DNA of 64,000 bases from Planctomycetia bacterium (GTDB taxonomy: Bacteria > Planctomycetota > Phycisphaerae > UBA1845 > Fen-1342), in assembly GCA_015709575.1 (NCBI GenBank), contig CP054190.1:2974616-3038615 (forward strand). The letters run 5' to 3'. How positions within the stretch are numbered: position 1 is the first letter of the stretch; every line of letters begins with the position of its first letter. Shown in pieces: positions 59,266 through 64,000 of this stretch. A program made the position numbers and the translations under genes. The notes below the pieces were generated by a model. The model had not been told where the DNA came from and ran no database searches. It saw nothing but the letters and a program-made list of their open reading frames with translations.

Positions 59266-59856
59266 TCAACCGCTGCCGGCGAGCACCTTGCCAACTTTGC
59301 GACGGACGTACTCGCCCGCGTAACGGATGCCCTTGCCCTTGTACGGCTCGGGCTTGCGAAGCTTGCGCACCTCGGCCGAAAACTGGCCGACGAGCTGCTT
59401 GTCGATGCCGCTGACGTGGAACTTGGCGGGCTCGTTCTCGCCGCGCGAGGCCGGAACCTCGATGTCCACCTTCAGACCGGCCGGGATGTCGATCATGAAC
59501 TGGGCGGGCTTCTGATAGCCGCGGCCCATGAAGCCGACGTTCAGGTGCAACTGGTTGCCCTGCACCTTGCACGTGTAGCCCGTGCCGTAAATCTCCAGCG
59601 TACGCTTGTACCCCTGCGTCACGCCTTCGAGCATGTTTGCCAGCAGCGCCCGGGTCGTGCCATGCGAGGCGCGCGACTGCTTGGAGTCGTCCGCCCGCTC
59701 GATCACGATCTGCGCGCCGTCCACCTTGGCGGAGACGCCGGCCGCGACCGTCCACGACAGCGTGCCCTTCGGGCCCGTCACGCTGACCGTGCGGCCCGCG
59801 ACGCTGACCTTCGCGCCGCCGGGAACAGGGATGGGTTTCTTGCCTACCCGCGACAT
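59266..59856 (-). CDS. rplF: 50S ribosomal protein L6
   Basis: Near the GTPase centre. MSRVGKKPIPVPGGAKVSV and the end GKGIRYAGEYVRRKVGK are conserved; YGTGYTCKVQGNQLHLNVGF sits between. 196 residues with the chosen ATG. Confidence 0.96.
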   Translation of the reverse strand: MSRVGKKPIPVPGGAKVSVAGRTVSVTGPKGTLSWTVAAGVSAKVDGAQIVIERADDSKQSRASHGTTRALLANMLEGVTQGYKRTLEIYGTGYTCKVQGNQLHLNVGFMGRGYQKPAQFMIDIPAGLKVDIEVPASRGENEPAKFHVSGIDKQLVGQFSAEVRKLRKPEPYKGKGIRYAGEYVRRKVGKVLAGSG

Positions 59857-59860
59857 CGCA

Positions 59861-60259
59861 TCACCATACCTTGCAGAGCATTTCGCCGCCGATCTTGTTC
59901 TTCCGGCAGTCACGGTCGCTCATCACGCCGCGGCTGGTCGAAAGCACCCAGATGCCCAGCCCGTCGAGCACGCGCGGCAGCCCTTCATAGCCGGTGTAGC
60001 GGCGGCAGCCGGGCTTGCTGGTGCGCTCCAGCCCCTGCAGCACCATCTCGCCGCGGTCGCCGTACTTGAGCTCCACGTCGATCTCGCCCTGGTTCGTGTC
60101 GGACAGCTCGACGAAGCCGTTGATGTAGCCTTCGCTCTTGAGCACGCCGAGAATCCCGACGCACACGCCGGAGCGCTTCACGCGCACCGTCGGCTTGCGA
60201 ACGCGAGTCGCGTTGCGAATGCGGGTCAGCATGTCCGCGATTGTGTCGGACGTCGCCAT
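59861..60259 (-). CDS. rpsH: 30S ribosomal protein S8
   Basis: Binds central 16S rRNA; in E. coli the spc-operon repressor. SDTIADMLTRIRNATRVRKP and GLGIWVLSTSRGVMSDRDCRKNKIGGEMLCKVW are conserved. 132 residues. Confidence 0.96.
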   Translation of the reverse strand: MATSDTIADMLTRIRNATRVRKPTVRVKRSGVCVGILGVLKSEGYINGFVELSDTNQGEIDVELKYGDRGEMVLQGLERTSKPGCRRYTGYEGLPRVLDGLGIWVLSTSRGVMSDRDCRKNKIGGEMLCKVW

Positions 60260-60266
60260 GCGCACC

Positions 60267-60452
60267 TCACCAACTGGCCTTGCGGATCCCGGGAATTCGC
60301 CCCTCACCGGCGAGCTTCCGGAAACAGCAACGGCAGATCTTGAACTTCTGATACACCGCCCGGGACCGCCCGCACAGCTCGCAGCGGGTATACGCCCGCG
60401 CACTGTACTTCGGCTTTCGCCGGGCTTTCACCTTCAGGCACGTTCGCGCCAT
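60267..60452 (-). CDS. rpsN: 30S ribosomal protein S14, zinc type
   Basis: The short zinc form of S14, 61 residues, with Cys24, Cys27, Cys40 and Cys43 ([20 protein letters not shown]). The C-terminus REGRIPG is IPGIRKASW. Placed between rplE and rpsH as usual. Confidence 0.97.
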   Translation of the reverse strand: MARTCLKVKARRKPKYSARAYTRCELCGRSRAVYQKFKICRCCFRKLAGEGRIPGIRKASW

Positions 60453-60459
60453 ATCGACC

Positions 60460-61026
60460 TCAACTCCTGAACGGCATGCCCAAGAGCGTCAGCAGCCGCC
60501 GAGCGCCCGCGTCATTGCCCGCCGTCGTGCAAATCGTGATGTTCAGACCCTGCTGGAACGTAATCTTGTCCGGATGAATCTCCGGAAACACGCCGTACTC
60601 GGCCAGGCCCATTCCGTAGTTTCCGCGGCCGTCGAACCCGTTGGGGTCCAGGCCGCGAAAGTCGCGGATGCGCGGCACCGCCAGCGCGACCAGCCGATCC
60701 AGGAACTCATACATGCGCCGGCCGCGCAGCGTGACCTTCAGCCCGATCGCCCAGCCGTCGCGCAGCTTGAAATTGGCGACGGCCTTCTTTGACTTGCACA
60801 CCAGCGGCTTCTGGCCGGCGATGGTGGTCATCGCCGCCTCGGCTTCCTGGAAGCGCTTCGTCTCGCGCGTCTTGCTGCCGCCGCCGGCGTCGGCAATGCA
60901 CTTGCCCAGTCCCATCGAGAGGACAATCTTGTCCAGCTTCGGGACCGCCATGACGTTGTCGCGACCCAGCTCCTGCTTGAGCGTCGCGGCGATTTCCTTT
61001 GAATATCTTTCAAGCATCCGAGCCAT
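60460..61026 (-). CDS. rplE: 50S ribosomal protein L5
   Basis: 5S rRNA-binding. [32 protein letters not shown] and [18 protein letters not shown] are family signatures. 188 residues. Confidence 0.97.
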   Translation of the reverse strand: MARMLERYSKEIAATLKQELGRDNVMAVPKLDKIVLSMGLGKCIADAGGGSKTRETKRFQEAEAAMTTIAGQKPLVCKSKKAVANFKLRDGWAIGLKVTLRGRRMYEFLDRLVALAVPRIRDFRGLDPNGFDGRGNYGMGLAEYGVFPEIHPDKITFQQGLNITICTTAGNDAGARRLLTLLGMPFRS

Positions 61027-61050
61027 ACCGACCTCAATGCCGTTTGCGGC

Positions 61051-61401
61051 CTAAGCCTTCGCCCGCGTGACTTCGCTGAGCACCGTGCCGCCGGTGCTGA
61101 CGCGCTTCTTGCCCGTCACCCGCCCGCCGGCGTCGCGCTCCACCGCGAAGCGCACCCGCGTGGGCTTACCGGAGCGCGGGTCGACCGGCATCACCTTGCA
61201 GGCGTGGATCGCCGCTTCTCGCTGCACGCGACCGCCGTTGGGATACTTGCGGCTGCGGCGCACGTGCCGCATCACCATGTTCACGCCTTCGATCACCACG
61301 CGATCCTTGTCGGGAATCACGCGCAGCACCTTGCCGCGCTGACCCTTGTGGTCGCCCGAGATGACCTCGACGATGTCGTCCTTGCGAATCCGCGCGGCCA
61401 T
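61051..61401 (-). CDS. rplX: 50S ribosomal protein L24
   Basis: An early assembly initiator at the tunnel exit. VEVISGDHKGQRGKVLRVIPDKDRVVIEGVNMV is the KOW-like core. 116 residues. Confidence 0.96.
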   Translation of the reverse strand: MAARIRKDDIVEVISGDHKGQRGKVLRVIPDKDRVVIEGVNMVMRHVRRSRKYPNGGRVQREAAIHACKVMPVDPRSGKPTRVRFAVERDAGGRVTGKKRVSTGGTVLSEVTRAKA

Positions 61402-61404
61402 GCT

Positions 61405-61794
61405 TCACCACACCTCTTCTGCGAGCGAAATGATCTTGCCGAAGTTCCGCTCGCGCAGTTCGCGGGCCACCGGCCCGAAGACGCGCGTGCCTTTCGGGTT
61501 TCCGTCGTTGTCGATGATCACGGCCGCATTTGAGTCGAACCGGACGTAGCTGCCATCCGGACGGCGGGTCGGATACTTCGTCCGCACCACCACGGCCTTG
61601 ACCTTGTCGCCCTTCTTGAAGTCCGACGAAGGCAGGCACTGCTTCACCGAGCAGATGATGATGTCGCCGACTGCGCCGACGCGCAGACGCCGTTTGCCGT
61701 AGCTGGCGGCGCCGCCCTTGAGCACCTGGACGCACATCAACTGCTTCGCGCCGGTGTTGTCGGCCGCGTCCAGCCAGGTGTATTGCGTAATCAA
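61405..61794 (-). CDS. rplN: 50S ribosomal protein L14
   Basis: Forms an intersubunit bridge. [23 protein letters not shown] and [46 protein letters not shown] are conserved. The start is a TTG whose last two bases overlap the rpsQ stop (TTGA); it matches the usual MITQ-like N-terminus. The longer upstream frame is rpsQ read out of phase. 129 residues. Confidence 0.93.
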   Translation of the reverse strand: MITQYTWLDAADNTGAKQLMCVQVLKGGAASYGKRRLRVGAVGDIIICSVKQCLPSSDFKKGDKVKAVVVRTKYPTRRPDGSYVRFDSNAAVIIDNDGNPKGTRVFGPVARELRERNFGKIISLAEEVW

Positions 61795-62096
61795 CGCGCA
61801 CCCGCCGTTTCCCGCGGGGCCCGCGTCAACACGCGCACCAGCCGCCAGTTCTTCGTCTTGGAGACCGGCCGGCACTCGACGATCTCGACCGTGTCGCCCA
61901 GCCCGGCCTCGCCGCGCTCGTCATGCGCGTGGAGCACCGTGCGGCGCTTGGTGTACTTGTTGTACTTGGCGTGCCGCACGCTGTACGCCACGGTCACGGT
62001 GATTGTCTTGCTGCGCTTGGCAGACGTCACCACCCCGATCCGGCTGGGCCGGGCCGGGCGTTCGCCTGCCGCTGCTGCGTTTTGCTGCGTAGCCAT
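61791..62096 (-). CDS. rpsQ: 30S ribosomal protein S17
   Basis: 16S rRNA-binding OB-fold protein. [42 protein letters not shown] and [17 protein letters not shown] 17-residue Ala-rich N-terminal extension and a tail lengthen it to 101 residues. Confidence 0.96.
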   Translation of the reverse strand: MATQQNAAAAGERPARPSRIGVVTSAKRSKTITVTVAYSVRHAKYNKYTKRRTVLHAHDERGEAGLGDTVEIVECRPVSKTKNWRLVRVLTRAPRETAGAR

Positions 62097-62129
62097 AGAC
62101 CGTTCAACCTATCCTTCAGCGCTGGGCGC

Positions 62130-62372
62130 TCAGCGACGCGCCGCCTGGGCCGAGAGCGACGCCTGCCGCTGCTCGATGTTCTTTTCGCCGCGCTCGTGCA
62201 GCACCGTCAGGATGCGGGCGATGTTCCGCCGCGTCTTGCCGAGCTGCGTCGGGTCCTCGAGCTTCTCGGTCACCGACTGCGACCGCAGGTCGAAGAGCCG
62301 GCGGCGCTGCGCCTCCAGCTCCTTGTGAAGCTCGTCCACCTTCAGCGTGCGATACTGCTCAACCTGGTTCAT
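62130..62372 (-). CDS. rpmC: 50S ribosomal protein L29
   Basis: At the tunnel exit. LKVDELHKELEAQRRRLFDLRSQSVTEKLEDPTQLGKTRRNIARILTVLHER is the helical hairpin; 80 residues with a short tail. Confidence 0.95.
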   Translation of the reverse strand: MNQVEQYRTLKVDELHKELEAQRRRLFDLRSQSVTEKLEDPTQLGKTRRNIARILTVLHERGEKNIEQRQASLSAQAARR

Positions 62373-62419
62373 GACTCACCTGCCGGTCGCACGCATCCGC
62401 GCCGACCGCGATTCGTTCA

Positions 62420-62842
62420 CTAAAGTTCGTGCGTCCGCCGCAGGAACCGGCAGCGGACCGGCATCTTCATGGCAATGCGCGCCAGGCACGCCTTGGCCAG
62501 ATCCTCACTCACGCCGCCCACCTCGAACAGCACCGTGCCGGGCTTCACCAGCGAGGTCCAATAGGACACTTCGCCCTTGCCCGTGCCCATGCGCACCTCG
62601 AGCGGCTTGGCCGTGATCGGGCGGTGCGGGAAGACGCGGATGTACACGCGACCCTCGCGCTGCAGAAAGTGCGACGCCGCCACGCGCCCGGCCTCGATGT
62701 GCCGCGCGTTCACGCGACCCGGCTGCAGCGCCTGCAGGCCGAACTCGCCATACGAAACCTTGTTGCCGCGGGTGGCGTTGCCTTTCAAGGTCCCCTTCTG
62801 GGCCTTGCGCCACTTCACCCGCTTCGGCATGCTGCCGGCCAT
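62420..62842 (-). CDS. rplP: 50S ribosomal protein L16
   Basis: Shapes the A-site region. MPKRVKWRKAQKGTLKGNATRGNKVSYGEFGLQAL, RVYIRVFPHRPITAKPLEVRMGTGKGEVSYW. The start at 62842 has GGGAG six bases upstream; an ATG four codons later also fits. 140 residues. Confidence 0.96.
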   Translation of the reverse strand: MAGSMPKRVKWRKAQKGTLKGNATRGNKVSYGEFGLQALQPGRVNARHIEAGRVAASHFLQREGRVYIRVFPHRPITAKPLEVRMGTGKGEVSYWTSLVKPGTVLFEVGGVSEDLAKACLARIAMKMPVRCRFLRRTHEL

Positions 62843-62893
62843 CGGCGACTCCCAAGGGCCTGCGGCGCGCTGGTGCGCCCGCCGGCCCGGCTG

Positions 62894-63592
62894 CTAGCGA
62901 CGCACGCGGCGCCGGAAACGACTGCGATCTTCCTGCTGACGCTGCGGCGGATCCTCGCCGTACATGCCCTTTGACACCCAGACCTTGATGCCGATCACGC
63001 CGTACGTCGTGACGCAGTGCGTGACCGCGAAGTCCACGTCGGCCTGCAGCGTCTGGAGCGGGATCGAGCCGAGCATCTGCTTCTCGACACGGGCCATGTC
63101 CGCCCCGCCGAGCCGGCCGGAGCAGATGATCTTCACGCCCCGCGCACCGGCGGCCATCGCCGCCTCGCACTTCTGCTTCATGATGCGCCGGAAGCTGCCG
63201 CGCTTCTTGAGCTGCTCCCCGATGCTCACGCCGACCAGCCGCGCATCAAGGTCCGGCTCCTTGATCTCGACAATGTTGATTCCCACCCGCCGGTCGATCA
63301 GCTCCTCGAGCTTCTCCTTGAGCTTGTCCACCTCGGAGCCTTTCGCCCCGATCACCATGCCCGGGCGCGACGTGTGCAGGTACACCTTCACCTCGTCGCG
63401 CGTGCGCTCGATCTCGACTTTCGCCACGCCGGCATACGGCGGGCGCTTGTTCAGCATGTCGTCCACGTAACGGCGGATCTTCTCATCCTCGACCAGGAAC
63501 CCGCCAAAGGCCTGCTTCGGGGCGTACCAGCGAGACCGCCACCCCTCGGTGATGCCCACGCGGAACCCGATCGGATTGCACTTCTGACCCAC
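62894..63592 (-). CDS. rpsC: 30S ribosomal protein S3
   Basis: Mouth of the mRNA channel. GQKCNPIGFRVGITEGWRSRWYAPKQAFGG, KH-domain KVEIERTRDEVKVYLHTSRPGMVIGAKG and the C-terminal GVIGIKVWVSKGMYGE. GTG start, 232 residues, short C-terminal tail. Confidence 0.96.
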   Translation of the reverse strand: MGQKCNPIGFRVGITEGWRSRWYAPKQAFGGFLVEDEKIRRYVDDMLNKRPPYAGVAKVEIERTRDEVKVYLHTSRPGMVIGAKGSEVDKLKEKLEELIDRRVGINIVEIKEPDLDARLVGVSIGEQLKKRGSFRRIMKQKCEAAMAAGARGVKIICSGRLGGADMARVEKQMLGSIPLQTLQADVDFAVTHCVTTYGVIGIKVWVSKGMYGEDPPQRQQEDRSRFRRRVRR

Positions 63593-63595
63593 GGC

Positions 63596-63952
63596 TTATT
63601 CCCTTTCCGCCACGCCGACGATGATGTGACTGGTCCGCTTCTGGATCGGGTGGGCGCGCCCGCGATCCTTCGGCCGGAAGCGCTTGATGATCGGCCCGTC
63701 ATCCACGCGCGCCTCGGCCACGAACAGCCGTGACATCGAAGCCTCCGCGTTGTTCGCGTTGGCCATCGCGCTCTGAAGCACGCGATCGATCAGCGAAGCG
63801 GCCCGATTGTGCGTGAAACGCAAAACCGTCACCGCGTCGTCGCAGCGGCGGCCGCGGATCAGGTCCGCGATCAGCCGCGCCTTGCGGGCGGAAATCCGCG
63901 CGAAGCAGTGCTTCGCGTGCCAGTGCCGATCCTGTGTGGCTGCGTCTGCCAT
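63596..63952 (-). CDS. rplV: 50S ribosomal protein L22
   Basis: Lines the exit tunnel. ISARKARLIADLIRGRRCDDAVTVLRFTHNRAASLIDRVLQSAMANANN and the loop GRAHPIQKRTSHIIVGVAERE. 118 residues. Confidence 0.95.
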   Translation of the reverse strand: MADAATQDRHWHAKHCFARISARKARLIADLIRGRRCDDAVTVLRFTHNRAASLIDRVLQSAMANANNAEASMSRLFVAEARVDDGPIIKRFRPKDRGRAHPIQKRTSHIIVGVAERE

Positions 63953-63971
63953 GTGCCCGTCGCCCTCGCGC

Positions 63972-64000
63972 TTACTTCGGCGCTGCGCTGGTCGCGCGCG
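63972..64000 (-). CDS. rpsS: C-terminal end of a probable ribosomal protein S19 (partial)
   Basis: Only the last codons before the window edge are visible: RATSAAPK followed by TAA at 63972-63974. The gene is called S19 because rpsS normally precedes rplV in this operon; the eight residues alone cannot prove it. Confidence 0.55.

Overview
The window looks like chromosomal DNA of a high-GC planctomycete, most likely Phycisphaerae-like. The grounds are two dockerin-like repeats of the NNFDIDPF type at the end of a very large Cys-rich secreted protein, a short Cys-rich module next to PKD and WD40 domains, a planctomycete-style prepilin, many lipoproteins, and an arabinose-5-phosphate isomerase that implies a KDO/LPS-type outer membrane. 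This taxonomic call is inference; no 16S gene is present. Start codons are often GTG or TTG, and neighbouring genes frequently overlap by ATGA, GTGA or TTGA.

Layout. 1-2.8 kb: a small membrane protein, then a pair of REP/BIME-like hairpin repeats, one copy of which is split by a complete IS4-family insertion sequence (821-2281). The second copy preserves the empty target site. 2.8-6.7 kb: a CAP-domain lipoprotein and a 1003-aa secreted PKD/WD40/metzincin-like protein. 6.9-15.8 kb, plus strand: a LacI-type regulator; a regulatory phosphotransferase cluster (hpf-ptsN-ptsH-ptsI); a DUF2344 protein; RNase E/G with a very long N-terminal tail; and a serine acetyltransferase. 15.9-19.8 kb: an isolated nuoAB pair, a lipoprotein, a one-piece tmRNA (ssrA), a DUF89/ARMT1-like protein and a tiny lipoprotein. 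19.9-26.1 kb, minus strand: a giant secreted dockerin-like protein, a SPOR-like lipoprotein and a GT4 glycosyltransferase.

26.4-31.1 kb, plus strand: infB-DUF503-rbfA followed by an HhH-GPD-like gene. 31.2-35.9 kb: a 1.2-kaa TPR protein overlapping kdsD, whose stop codon abuts that of a convergent VIT/vWA protein (to 38.3 kb). 38.6-43.2 kb: aldehyde dehydrogenase, a NUDIX hydrolase, an RluD-type pseudouridine synthase, a membrane-anchored coiled/TPR-like protein and a lipoprotein. 43.4-51.3 kb: tRNA-Lys, a nucleotide-sugar dehydrogenase, a class V aminotransferase, a prepilin-like protein, a small membrane zinc-ribbon protein, argF and (divergent) hutU.

51.5-64 kb, minus strand: the S10/spc/alpha ribosomal superoperon, read from the partial rpsS at the window edge through rplV, rpsC, rplP, rpmC, rpsQ, rplN, rplX, rplE, rpsN, rpsH, rplF, rplR, rpsE, rplO, secY, adk, map, rpmJ, rpsM, rpsK, rpsD, rpoA and rplQ. 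No rpmD (L30) and no infA lie at their usual places.

Functionally the window is rich in translation and RNA genes (ribosomal proteins, IF-2, RbfA, HPF, tmRNA, RNase E/G, pseudouridine synthase) with scattered secreted or surface proteins. The most unusual items are the twin-hairpin repeats with a footprint-quality IS insertion, the metzincin motif whose catalytic Glu is Gln, the permease-less PTS cluster, the tmRNA tag ANNGYRLAA, and the N-terminally extended RNase E/G.
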